Source: UBA11222 sp030652895 (GTDB lineage Bacteria; Pseudomonadota; Alphaproteobacteria; UBA11222). From it: a stretch of 38,985 nucleotides of DNA. Under the pieces are notes generated by a model. That model ran no database searches. It worked only from the letters and a program-made list of their open reading frames with translations, and was not told the origin of the DNA. This document shows positions 16,234 through 23,587 of this stretch, one piece after another (the first letter of the stretch is position 1; each line of letters starts with the position of its first letter). The translations under genes were made by a program, and so were the position numbers. Location of the stretch: positions 1 to 38,985 of the forward strand of contig JBBQCS010000022.1 in the NCBI GenBank assembly GCA_038318895.1, written 5' to 3'.

Positions 16234-16650
16234 TCAGGCGTCGCGGTGGACCTTTTCGCGGCGTTCGTGGCGCTCCTGCGCCTCAATGCTAAGTGTTGCG
16301 ACAGGCCTGGCGTCGAGACGGCGCAGGCTGATGGGTTCGCCGGTTTCCTCGCAATACCCATAACTGCCGTCCTCAATGCGCTTGAGCGCGGCGTCAATTT
16401 TGCCGACCAGCTTGCGCTGCCGGTCGCGGGTCCGCAATTCAATCGAGCGATCGGTTTCATCCGAGGCGCGATCAGCCACATCAGGGTGTTGGCTGCTTTC
16501 ATTTTGCAGGTTTTTTAGTGTTTCCCTGCTCTCAAGCAGGATGTCTTCTTTCCATTTCAAAAGCTTGCGACGGAAATACTCCTTCTGCCGTAAGTTCATG
16601 AACGGCTCGCTCTCTTTTGGGCGATAATTGGGAGAAAGCTTGGTCGCCAT
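16234..16650 (-). CDS. dksA: RNA polymerase-binding transcription factor DksA
   Basis: The 138-aa protein has the DksA layout: a long coiled-coil hairpin (about 20-95, with an acidic tip near VADRASDETDRS) and a C-terminal zinc-finger region YGYCEETGEPISLRRLDARP. Only one of the four zinc cysteines remains (CEET), a reduced form common in alphaproteobacteria. DksA binds the RNA polymerase secondary channel and, with ppGpp, adjusts promoters in the stringent response. The ribosome binding site GGAGTAGGGAT supports the start at 16650. A sigma-70-type promoter lies 43 bp upstream. fliX lies upstream on the same strand, so some readthrough is possible. Confidence 0.93.
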   Translation of the reverse strand: MATKLSPNYRPKESEPFMNLRQKEYFRRKLLKWKEDILLESRETLKNLQNESSQHPDVADRASDETDRSIELRTRDRQRKLVGKIDAALKRIEDGSYGYCEETGEPISLRRLDARPVATLSIEAQERHERREKVHRDA

Positions 16651-16692
16651 ATCCCTACTCCATGTGACGCTTCCATTTGGAAAATCGGCGCG

Positions 16693-16721
16693 AGTATAGG
16701 TTTACCCATGCCAGGTATCAA
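16693..16721 (-). promoter_or_regulatory. Sigma-70-type promoter of dksA
   Basis: Read on the minus strand: TTGATA (16716-16721), a 17-bp spacer, then TATACT (16693-16698). Both hexamers are close to TTGACA and TATAAT. Transcription would start near 16686, giving a leader of about 36 bases before the dksA start codon. Confidence 0.6.
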
Positions 16722-16793
16722 CCTATGTAATCAATAATCAATTAATAACCGCTGCCAAGGCAAAAGACCCTAAAATCCTGCTCAAAGCCGCCA

Positions 16794-16833
16794 AAAAGCC
16801 GTTAAAACTCATTAAAAGCCGTTAAAAGCCGTT
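16794..16833. repeat. Four tandem 10-bp units with phased A-tracts
   Basis: The units are AAAAGCCGTT, AAAACTCATT, AAAAGCCGTT and AAAAGCCGTT. An A4 run recurs every 10 bp, one helical turn, which is the classic pattern for intrinsically curved DNA. The last unit runs into the fliX stop codon. The block lies about 75-115 bp upstream of the -35 hexamer of the dksA promoter. Confidence 0.75.
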
Positions 16834-17260
16834 AAAAAGTAATCTTGGACATCTCCAGCTTGGCCAGCTCGACTTTGGCGCGCAACTCAATATCGGATAA
16901 AATAAGCCCGAGCCGGGGGTCAGTGAAGCCTTCGCGCTTTGTATTGCTGAGGGCCAGCAGCCGACGCAGTTTGCGTTCTGGCAGCGTTCCCATCAACAGG
17001 CCATGGCGCACCTCATCCAGCAGATCAAGCATCTCTTCTGCCCGGTTCAACGTATCGCGATGGCCCTTGCCAGAATCATCGACCTCTTGAATGCTGAGTA
17101 ATGAGCCAATCGCCGCTGCGGGGCCTACCCCCGCCGCAGGTCTGGCGTCACCGGAGTCATCGGTGTGATCAAGCGCGAACGTAGCGCCGTCACCCGAACG
17201 CGACACATTCTTGCGCCGCACCGGCGTCGTCTCGATTTTGCCTGATCCGGTAATTTTCAT
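16832..17260 (-). CDS. fliX: Flagellar assembly regulator FliX
   Basis: The 142-aa protein begins MKITGSGKIE, has a low-complexity middle, and ends with the conserved FliX helical region (TLNRAEEMLDLLDEVRHGLL, then LRRLLAL and DPRLGLILSDIELRAKVELAKLE). In Caulobacter FliX couples basal-body assembly to the sigma-54 activator FlbD. I chose the ATG at 17260; a GTG two codons earlier is possible. It is divergent from flgI, as I recall for Caulobacter. Its stop codon lies in the A-tract repeat. I found no CtrA box with correct spacing upstream. Confidence 0.9.
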   Translation of the reverse strand: MKITGSGKIETTPVRRKNVSRSGDGATFALDHTDDSGDARPAAGVGPAAAIGSLLSIQEVDDSGKGHRDTLNRAEEMLDLLDEVRHGLLMGTLPERKLRRLLALSNTKREGFTDPRLGLILSDIELRAKVELAKLEMSKITF

Positions 17261-17345
17261 CTTCACTCATGCCTCTGAGGCTATTTAACGGACTTATCCT
17301 TAACAAATATTGAAACGCGGCCTGGCGGCGACGGCAGAAATATCA

Positions 17346-17372
17346 TTCCAGCGGCAATAGTTGCCGCTGGAA
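17346..17372. promoter_or_regulatory. 12-bp-arm palindrome between fliX and flgI, possible FlbD/ftr-like site
   Basis: TTCCAGCGGCAA and TTGCCGCTGGAA flank a TAG centre. The CGGCA/TGCCG core resembles what I recall of the ftr enhancer elements bound by FlbD in Caulobacter flagellar promoters. It lies about 46 bp upstream of the sigma-54-type promoter of flgI. As RNA it would also form a strong hairpin, so a structural role is an alternative. Confidence 0.45.
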
Positions 17373-17389
17373 AAATCACCATTGGCGTA

Positions 17390-17413
17390 AAAACCCCAGT
17401 ATTTCGGGGTTTT
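17390..17413. terminator. Terminator-like hairpin upstream of flgI
   Basis: AAAACCCC (17390-17397) and GGGGTTTT (17406-17413) form an 8-bp stem with an 8-base loop, A/T-flanked on both strands. It lies just before the sigma-54-type promoter and may stop stray transcription into flgI. The stem is short, so termination strength is uncertain. Confidence 0.4.
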
Positions 17414-17417
17414 GGCT

Positions 17418-17432
17418 TGGCATGGTTTTCGC
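17418..17432 (+). promoter_or_regulatory. Sigma-54-type promoter of flgI
   Basis: TGGCATGGTTTTCGC matches the -24/-12 consensus TGGCAC-N5-TTGC with the GG and GC exactly 12 bases apart; the differences are T for C at -24 and C for T at -12. Transcription would start near 17443, about 40 bases before the flgI start. Late basal-body genes use sigma-54 in Caulobacter, which fits. Confidence 0.55.
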
Positions 17433-17483
17433 TTATTCCCTAATGCCCCGGCAGAAGGTACGCGGCCCCTTAGGGATAAAATT

Positions 17484-18650
17484 ATGTATTGGACATCTCC
17501 TCGTTATTGCGGTCTCACAGGAATTATCCGGCAGGCAGGTAGGCTTGCGCGTCTGTTACTTTGCGTCAGCCTTGTCTTTTCACTCATGCCGCCACAACTT
17601 GCGGCAGCCTCGCGTATCAAGGATGTGGTCGATTTTGAGGGCGTACGTAACAATATGCTCATCGGCTATGGGTTGGTGGTAGGCCTTAACGGCACCGGAG
17701 ATTCGCTGCGCAATGCGCCGTTTACCCGGCAAAGTCTGGAATCCATGCTGGAACGGCTGGGCGTAAATACACGCGGCGCGACCCTGAACACGAACAATAT
17801 TGCGGCCGTCATGGTGACAGCCAACCTGCCCCCGTTTGCAGCCCAGGGAACCAATGTCGATGTCGCTATCAGCGCCATGGGCGACGCTAAAAGCCTGCGC
17901 GGTGGCATCTTGCTGGTCACACCGCTGATGGGCGCCGATAGCGAGGTCTATGCAGTGGCACAAGGCCCGGTTTCCGTCGGGGGCTTTTCCGGCGGCGGAC
18001 AAGGCGCCAAAGTCGTTAAGGGTGTCCCAACCAACGGCAAGATTGCCAACGGCGCAATAGTGGAACGCAGCATTGATTTTGCGCTCGCATCAATGTCTGA
18101 AATCAAACTGTCACTTCGCAATCCTGATTTCACTACCGCACAGCGTATCGCCACCGCGATCAACGGCCGCATGGGAAGCCGGATCGCATTTATGATTGAT
18201 CCGTCTACGGTGAACATGACACTGCCCGCAAATTATGGCGGCGGTATTGTGTCTTTGATAACAGACGTAGAGCAATTGCAAATAACGCCGGATCAGCCAG
18301 CCACTGTGGTTATAGACGAAGCTTCCGGTATCATTGTGATGGGCAAGGATGTGCGCATCAATACAGTTGCGATTGCGCAAGGCAACCTGACCATTCGCGT
18401 GACGGAGACGCCGCAGGTCAGCCAGCCTGCACCGTTCTCGCAAGGGGGAACGACACAGGTGGTGCCGCGCACGAATCTTGAAATAGACCAGAGCGAAGAT
18501 AAGAAACTTACGGTGCTTAAAGATGGCGTCAGTCTCGAAGATTTGGTCAACGGACTTAACGCGCTAGGAATCGGACCTAGCGACATGATCTCAATCCTGC
18601 AGGCGATAAAGGCTTCCGGGGCCTTACAAGCCGAAATCGAGGTGATGTGA
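17484..18650 (+). CDS. flgI: Flagellar P-ring protein FlgI
   Basis: The 388-aa protein has a signal peptide with a long basic start, cut near AAA-SRIKDV. The mature protein reads as FlgI throughout: RIKDVVDFEGVRNNMLIGYGLVVGL, TLNTNNIAAVMVTANLPPFA and the C-terminal SLEDLVNGLNALGIGPSDMISILQAIKASGAL. FlgI forms the periplasmic P-ring bushing around the flagellar rod. I chose the start at 17484 because it lies downstream of the sigma-54-type promoter and has AGGGA as ribosome binding site; an upstream start at 17412 would begin inside the terminator-like hairpin. It overlaps the next gene by one base. Confidence 0.93.
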   Translation: MYWTSPRYCGLTGIIRQAGRLARLLLCVSLVFSLMPPQLAAASRIKDVVDFEGVRNNMLIGYGLVVGLNGTGDSLRNAPFTRQSLESMLERLGVNTRGATLNTNNIAAVMVTANLPPFAAQGTNVDVAISAMGDAKSLRGGILLVTPLMGADSEVYAVAQGPVSVGGFSGGGQGAKVVKGVPTNGKIANGAIVERSIDFALASMSEIKLSLRNPDFTTAQRIATAINGRMGSRIAFMIDPSTVNMTLPANYGGGIVSLITDVEQLQITPDQPATVVIDEASGIIVMGKDVRINTVAIAQGNLTIRVTETPQVSQPAPFSQGGTTQVVPRTNLEIDQSEDKKLTVLKDGVSLEDLVNGLNALGIGPSDMISILQAIKASGALQAEIEVM

Positions 18651-19000
18651 TGGCGGGCGTTCCTGGTATGGATGCAAACACCGGCATGATGGCGCTGCAA
18701 CAGATGCGCGCCGGTCAGCCCGAGGCCATGGCGAGACGGCTAAACTCCCCGAATGAGGCAAACACAAGCGATGCAGCGGCGCGCAAAACCGCCAACGAGT
18801 TTGAGGCCATGTTTTTGTCGCAGATGCTGGAACATATGACTACCGGCATCAAAACCGATGGCCCCTTTGGCGGCGGCCAGGGTGAAGAAATGTTCCGTTC
18901 ACTGCTCAATCAGCAATATGCTGAAATGCTGACGAAAAGCGGAGGCATTGGCATTGCCGATCATGTATATCGTCAAATCCTTGCCTTACAGGAGGTATAG
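18650..19000 (+). CDS. Rod-binding protein (FlgJ N-terminal / CheL-like)
   Basis: The 116-aa protein is a stand-alone rod-binding domain like the N-terminal half of FlgJ, without the muramidase half. The core reads TANEFEAMFLSQMLEHM, then GGGQGEEMFRSLLNQQYAEMLTKSGGIGIAD. It should cap or scaffold rod assembly in the periplasm. Such short forms follow flgI in alphaproteobacteria, and the Caulobacter relative is called CheL. The ATG at 18650 overlaps the flgI stop (TGATG) and has GAGG upstream; a GTG one codon earlier is possible. Confidence 0.85.
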   Translation: MAGVPGMDANTGMMALQQMRAGQPEAMARRLNSPNEANTSDAAARKTANEFEAMFLSQMLEHMTTGIKTDGPFGGGQGEEMFRSLLNQQYAEMLTKSGGIGIADHVYRQILALQEV

Positions 19001-19003
19001 GCC

Positions 19004-19504
19004 GTGAGCGATGCAGCAATGCCCGCACAGGAATCCGGCGCTGTTGATCCTTTGGGCACAACAACTCTGGATGCACGCGTGAATGCGATCCTGTCGCTGA
19101 CAAACCAGTTGACGGGTCTGATCACTTCGGAAACTACGTTGCTGAAAACGCGCCGCGCTGCAACCCTGCGCGAAACCGAAACGGAAAAAGCGCGCCTTTC
19201 ATCCCTGTATGCGCGCGAGATGCGCGCCATCAAAGCGCGCCCCGAACTGCTTGCAGGGATAAGCGCCAGACAAAAGGAAATGCTGCACGCCGCCTCGGTG
19301 GCGTTCAAAGCCTGTGTCGTAACGCATGTCCGCACCCTGTCGCGTATTCGTGCGGTAAGCGAAAGCCTGGTGGTGGCGATAGGCGAAGAGCTCAATCGCA
19401 AACATAGACCCATGACCAGTTATAAAGGCCCCAACGGGCCTATAATGACCAGATCGTCCGCCGCATCACATTCGCCAGCATTCGGTTTTGACCGGTCTAT
19501 TTGA
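19004..19504 (+). CDS. FlgN-like flagellar protein
   Basis: The 166-aa protein is mostly alpha-helical with coiled-coil character at about 20-130, the form expected of FlgN-type export chaperones for hook-filament junction proteins. Sequence similarity by eye is weak, so the name rests largely on helical form and position after flgI and the rod-binding gene. It starts with GTG, backed by AGGAGG, three bases after the preceding stop. The last 30 residues are Ser/Pro/Gly-rich and probably disordered. cobU follows after 21 bp, which may place it in the same transcript. Confidence 0.7.
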   Translation: MSDAAMPAQESGAVDPLGTTTLDARVNAILSLTNQLTGLITSETTLLKTRRAATLRETETEKARLSSLYAREMRAIKARPELLAGISARQKEMLHAASVAFKACVVTHVRTLSRIRAVSESLVVAIGEELNRKHRPMTSYKGPNGPIMTRSSAASHSPAFGFDRSI

Positions 19505-19525
19505 AAAGTGCCATAAAGGCGCGCT

Positions 19526-20071
19526 ATGACAGACAACACTCAATTACCGCGCCTGACATTTGTGCTTGGCGGCGCCAGGTCGGGTAAAAGCGCGTATGCG
19601 TTGGCGCTGGGCGAATCCGCCATAATAGCCGACGGCGGCACCCGGGAACTCATTTTTGTCGCGACGGGCGAAGCGGGTGACGATGAAATGGCATTGCGCA
19701 TCGCCCGCCATCAGGCGGATCGAGGGCCACACTGGCGTACGCTTGAGGCGCCGCTGGAATTAAGCGGTGCGCTGCGCGACGCCGACGGGCCGGGACGCGT
19801 GATTGTTGTGGATTGCCTTAGCCTGTGGTTGAGCAATCTTATCCATGCGGAGTGTGATCCAGATCACGCCTGCACGCTTTTATTACAAACGCTTGCCAAC
19901 TGTTCGGGCGCGGTTATTCTCATCTCCAATGAGGTCGGACTTGGTATCGTTCCGGATAACGCCCTGGCAAGGGCATTTCGTGACAAAGCCGGGAGAATGC
20001 ATCAGCGTATCGCGGCGCAGGCTGACCGCGTGGCACTTATCGTTGCGGGTCTGGCACTGCCTCTAAAATAG
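19526..20071 (+). CDS. cobU: Adenosylcobinamide kinase / phosphate guanylyltransferase
   Basis: The 181-aa protein has the P-loop GGARSGKS (15-22), the RIARHQADRGPHWRTLE segment with the guanylylated histidine, VDCLSLWLSNL and NEVGLGIVPDN. It phosphorylates adenosylcobinamide and then transfers GMP in late cobalamin assembly or salvage (called CobP in the aerobic naming). No other cobalamin gene is in the window, and no cobalamin riboswitch is seen upstream, where only 21 bp separate it from the flagellar gene. Confidence 0.92.
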   Translation: MTDNTQLPRLTFVLGGARSGKSAYALALGESAIIADGGTRELIFVATGEAGDDEMALRIARHQADRGPHWRTLEAPLELSGALRDADGPGRVIVVDCLSLWLSNLIHAECDPDHACTLLLQTLANCSGAVILISNEVGLGIVPDNALARAFRDKAGRMHQRIAAQADRVALIVAGLALPLK

Positions 20072-20225
20072 GCGCCGCACAACTTATTGTTACCACCAGC
20101 TGGTTCTTTAGCCTATTGGAATAGCGGTGACGACACCCTAATTGTTAGCCGGAAATATGTGTTAAAGGAATGTGACGTCCGAACACGGTAAAGCGGGGCA
20201 TTCAAAAATAACAGAATGGGGGATT

Positions 20226-21518
20226 ATGCGTATTGCGATTATTGGCTCCGGTGTAGCCGGACTTGGCGCCGCCTGGCTGTTGCATGACGCGCACGATATA
20301 ACACTGTATGAGTCGGACAATAGGATTGGCGGACACTGCAACACGGTGGATATCGATTATGACGGGGAACAAATCCCCGTCGATACTGGCTTCATTGTTT
20401 ATAACGAGAATAACTATACCAACCTGACGGCGTTGTTTGCGGCCCTTGGAGTCAAGAGCGAAGCCAGCGACATGAGCTTTGCCGTCAGTTCAGGCGGCGG
20501 AAAAATTGAATGGGGAAGCGGTAGTCTGAACACGGTATTTGCGCAGCGGCGCAATCTGTTCCGGCCCAGGTTTTTGTCAACGCTGAAGGAAATACAGCGC
20601 TTTAACAAAAATGCCCCACTTGATATGGAACGCGGCGCGTTGCGCGGGCTCACTCTTAACGCTTATCTGGACCAGCAAGGGTATTCGAAAGATTTCCGGG
20701 CAAATTATCTGTTCCCCATGGGGGGCGCGATATGGTCAATGCCAAACAGCGGAATGCAGGGGTTTCCTGCGGAAAGCTTTGTCAGCTTCTGCAATAATCA
20801 TTTTTTACTGTCACGCGACCGGCCGCGCTGGCGGACAGTCAGCGGCGGCAGCCGTGAATATGTAAAAAAGCTGACAGCCCCTTTTGCGGATCGCATCCGC
20901 GCCAACTCCCCCGTGGTCCGGGTATGCAATACTGACGGCAAGGTTCTGGTGCAGGACGCAGACGGACAGCAAACTTTTTTTGATCATGCGATCATTGCCG
21001 CCCATGGCGACCAGGCGTTACGCATGCTGGAGGCGCCAGCCCCGCTAGAGCGTGAAATTCTGGGGCATGTAAATTATGCGCCGAATATCGCCTATGTGCA
21101 TCGTGACACGGCGTTAATGCCACGTTTGCGTAAAGTATGGTCGAGCTGGAATTACATTTCCTACGATGGCGCAGATACCCAACTATCCGTCAGCTACTGG
21201 ATGAACAGGCTACAGAATATCCGCGCCGAAAAACCTCTTTTCATCACCCTGAATCCGGTTACACTACCGAAACCCGAGTTGACCTTTGCCGCGATTGAAT
21301 ATGACCATGTGCAATACGACATGAAATGTTTGCAGGCGCAGCGGCGGTTAAACATGATTCAGGGCGTTCGTAATATCTGGTACTGCGGCGCATGGACCGC
21401 GCATGGCTTTCACGAAGATGGCCTGTGTTCCGGGCTAGCGGTAGCGGAACAAATCAGCGGCATACGACGGCCCTGGGCGGAGCCTGCCGCGCAGACTCTC
21501 CAGGAAGCCGCGGAATGA
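20226..21518 (+). CDS. FAD-dependent amine-oxidase-type oxidoreductase of the DUF1365/Cfa cluster
   Basis: The 430-aa protein begins MRIAIIGSGVAGLGAAWLL, an FAD Rossmann motif (8-13), followed by YESDNRIGGHCNTVDIDYDG and, near the C-terminus, WYCGAWTAHGFHEDGLCSGL, the second FAD contact. This group regularly lies next to DUF1365 and cyclopropane-synthase-like genes and is thought to modify membrane fatty acids. I chose the start at 20226, with GGGGGA upstream. The 154-bp gap before it holds no promoter I can assign. Its stop overlaps the next start (ATGA). Confidence 0.87.
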   Translation: MRIAIIGSGVAGLGAAWLLHDAHDITLYESDNRIGGHCNTVDIDYDGEQIPVDTGFIVYNENNYTNLTALFAALGVKSEASDMSFAVSSGGGKIEWGSGSLNTVFAQRRNLFRPRFLSTLKEIQRFNKNAPLDMERGALRGLTLNAYLDQQGYSKDFRANYLFPMGGAIWSMPNSGMQGFPAESFVSFCNNHFLLSRDRPRWRTVSGGSREYVKKLTAPFADRIRANSPVVRVCNTDGKVLVQDADGQQTFFDHAIIAAHGDQALRMLEAPAPLEREILGHVNYAPNIAYVHRDTALMPRLRKVWSSWNYISYDGADTQLSVSYWMNRLQNIRAEKPLFITLNPVTLPKPELTFAAIEYDHVQYDMKCLQAQRRLNMIQGVRNIWYCGAWTAHGFHEDGLCSGLAVAEQISGIRRPWAEPAAQTLQEAAE

Positions 21519-22288
21519 GCAACTCCCCATCATTACCTGATGCTGCAATTTATTTTGGTCATGTCATGCATTGCCGCCTGCGGCCGTTTCGCCATCGTTT
21601 TGTTTATCGTGTATTTTCGCTGTTTACGGACATTGACTCGCTGGATGCACTGGATGCGCGCACCCTGTTTTTCTCTCACAACCGTTTCAACCTATTCAGC
21701 CTGATGGACAGGGATCATGGACCTGCCGATGGCTCACCGCTGCGCCCCTGGGTGGAATCCCAGTTGAGCGAAACTGATATCAGCATAACTGGCGGGCGCG
21801 TTTTCATGCTCTGTTTCCCGCGTATGTTTGGATTCGTATTTAATCCGTTGACGGTATTCTTTTGTTTTGACGCCCAATCCCACCTGCGTGGCGTTGTCTA
21901 CGAGGTGCGTAATACTTTTGGCGAAAAACATCCCTATGTAGTCGCTGTTGATGAAGTTTCTTCATCCGATTCCCTCATCACGCACCAGCGCGACAAAAAT
22001 TTTTATGTGTCTCCATTTATCGACATGAATATGGTTTATACGTTTCGTCTGCGCATACCGGGTGAAAAGCTGTCGGTTATGATCCGCGAGCATGCGCCGG
22101 AAGGCGAGATACTGATCGCGACACTGACCGGCGAAAGACGACGCTTTTGCGCGAGCACCCTGATGCAGGCGCTGTTCCTGTATCCCCTTATGAGCCTAAA
22201 AATAATAGCCGCGATTCATTTTGAGGCTTTGCGACTGTGGCGCAAAGGTGCAAAATTCGTTCGCCGGACGTCTGCAAACGCCACATGA
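21515..22288 (+). CDS. DUF1365 family protein
   Basis: The 257-aa protein matches DUF1365: YFGHVMHCRLRPFRHRFVYRVF at the start, then FNLFSLMDRDHG, PRMFGFVFNPLTVFFCFD and EVRNTFGEKHPY. The biochemical role is unknown. The gene is a regular partner of the FAD oxidoreductase before it and the Cfa-like methyltransferase after it. The ATG at 21515 overlaps the previous stop by four bases, so the two are translationally coupled. A hydrophobic helix near the C-terminus (about 220-240) may associate with the membrane. Confidence 0.9.
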   Translation: MSNSPSLPDAAIYFGHVMHCRLRPFRHRFVYRVFSLFTDIDSLDALDARTLFFSHNRFNLFSLMDRDHGPADGSPLRPWVESQLSETDISITGGRVFMLCFPRMFGFVFNPLTVFFCFDAQSHLRGVVYEVRNTFGEKHPYVVAVDEVSSSDSLITHQRDKNFYVSPFIDMNMVYTFRLRIPGEKLSVMIREHAPEGEILIATLTGERRRFCASTLMQALFLYPLMSLKIIAAIHFEALRLWRKGAKFVRRTSANAT

Positions 22289-22303
22289 AATCGGAGAAGC
22301 GTC

Positions 22304-23587
22304 ATGCCATCGCGAATGTCTGACTGGAATAATGCGGACGCCACCACCAGAGACATGCGTTTCGCGGGCGTCCAGAAGGTGACAGGAAGGGATATTACGC
22401 GACTTCCAGGTGTAAATGGCTGGATGCGAGCGGCCCTGGCAATCGTCGCCCATGTTTCGGTGGGCAGTTTGGTGATTGTACTGCCGGACGGCCGAAAATT
22501 GAAATTTGACGGCGCCGCACCGGGAGAAACCGGCGTCGTACAGGTGCACGACACCGGCTTTGCCAAAAAACTGCTGACTGGCGGGGGAATTGGATTTGCG
22601 GAAGCCTATCTGGACGGCCAATGGGATACGCCAGACCTGCAAACCCTGCTGAGTGTCATTGCGTTAAACAATAACAGCATCGGCGCCAACGCCCGCGGGA
22701 AATGGTGGGTTAATATTCTGGAACACATACGCCATAGCCTTCTACGCAAAAACTCCCGCCGTGGGGCGCGGCGGAACATTGAATATCATTATGATTTGGG
22801 CAATGATTTTTATTCCTTGTGGCTGGATGCAGGCATGACTTATTCCTCGGCGCTGTTCAAGAGAGCAGATGAAAGCCTCGAACAGGCGCAGCACAATAAA
22901 TACAGTGCGTTGGCGCAACGCATTGCATTACATCCCGATCATCACCTGCTTGAAATTGGTTCTGGCTGGGGGGGCTTCGCGGAATTTGCGGCCGGGGAAA
23001 TCGGCTGCAAGGTGACCGGCATCACGATCAGCCAGGAACAGTATGCATTTTCAAAGAAACGCATATTCGAAAACGGCCTTGCAGAAAAAGTCGACATTGT
23101 CATTCAGGATTACCGTGATTTGTCGGCGCAGTACGACCGCATCGCATCGATTGAAATGTTTGAAGCTGTGGGAGAAGCGTACTGGCCGCACTATTTCAGC
23201 AAGTTGCACGACAGTCTTAAGCAGGGCGGCCTGGCGGGCTTGCAACTGATCACCATCGCCGACAGGTATTTCGAGAGCTACCGGCACGGCCAGGATTTCA
23301 TTCAGCGTTATATTTTTCCAGGCGGTATGCTGCCCAGTCCTGCGGCCTTGTCGGAACAGATTTCCCACGCCAATTTACACCTGCGCGAACAGTTCTCGTT
23401 TGGCATTGATTATGCCCATACATTGCGCCGCTGGCATGAAAAATTTCAAAAAAAGTGGCCGGAGATTGAGAAACTCGGGTTTGACACCCGCTTCCGCCGT
23501 ATGTGGACATATTATCTGGCATATTGTGAAAGCGGCTTTTCGTCGCACAACACCGATGTCGTACAAATGACGCTGGCCCGCGCGTGA
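22304..23587 (+). CDS. Cyclopropane-fatty-acid synthase-like SAM methyltransferase
   Basis: The 427-aa protein has the Cfa layout. The N-terminal lipid-binding part contains GGGIGFAEAYLDGQWDTPDL. The SAM domain contains YDLGNDFYSLWLDAGMTYSSALF and LEIGSGWGGFAEFAA. The C-terminus keeps the catalytic-type cysteine in YCESGF. It adds a methylene or methyl group from SAM to unsaturated phospholipid acyl chains. GGAGAAG supports the start. Partners in Rhodobacter sphaeroides (the UfaM/CfaA-like enzymes, from memory) act in furan-fatty-acid synthesis and singlet-oxygen response, so a simple cyclopropane product is not assured. Confidence 0.9.
   Translation: MPSRMSDWNNADATTRDMRFAGVQKVTGRDITRLPGVNGWMRAALAIVAHVSVGSLVIVLPDGRKLKFDGAAPGETGVVQVHDTGFAKKLLTGGGIGFAEAYLDGQWDTPDLQTLLSVIALNNNSIGANARGKWWVNILEHIRHSLLRKNSRRGARRNIEYHYDLGNDFYSLWLDAGMTYSSALFKRADESLEQAQHNKYSALAQRIALHPDHHLLEIGSGWGGFAEFAAGEIGCKVTGITISQEQYAFSKKRIFENGLAEKVDIVIQDYRDLSAQYDRIASIEMFEAVGEAYWPHYFSKLHDSLKQGGLAGLQLITIADRYFESYRHGQDFIQRYIFPGGMLPSPAALSEQISHANLHLREQFSFGIDYAHTLRRWHEKFQKKWPEIEKLGFDTRFRRMWTYYLAYCESGFSSHNTDVVQMTLARA

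Noticed and set aside
17284..17303. CtrA-like TTAA pair upstream of fliX
   Set aside because: The two TTAA half-sites are 11 bases apart instead of the required 7.
20115..20150. EcfG-type promoter (GGAAT ... GTT) before the FAD oxidoreductase gene
   Set aside because: The spacing is about 21 bases rather than 16-17, and the first element lacks the final C.
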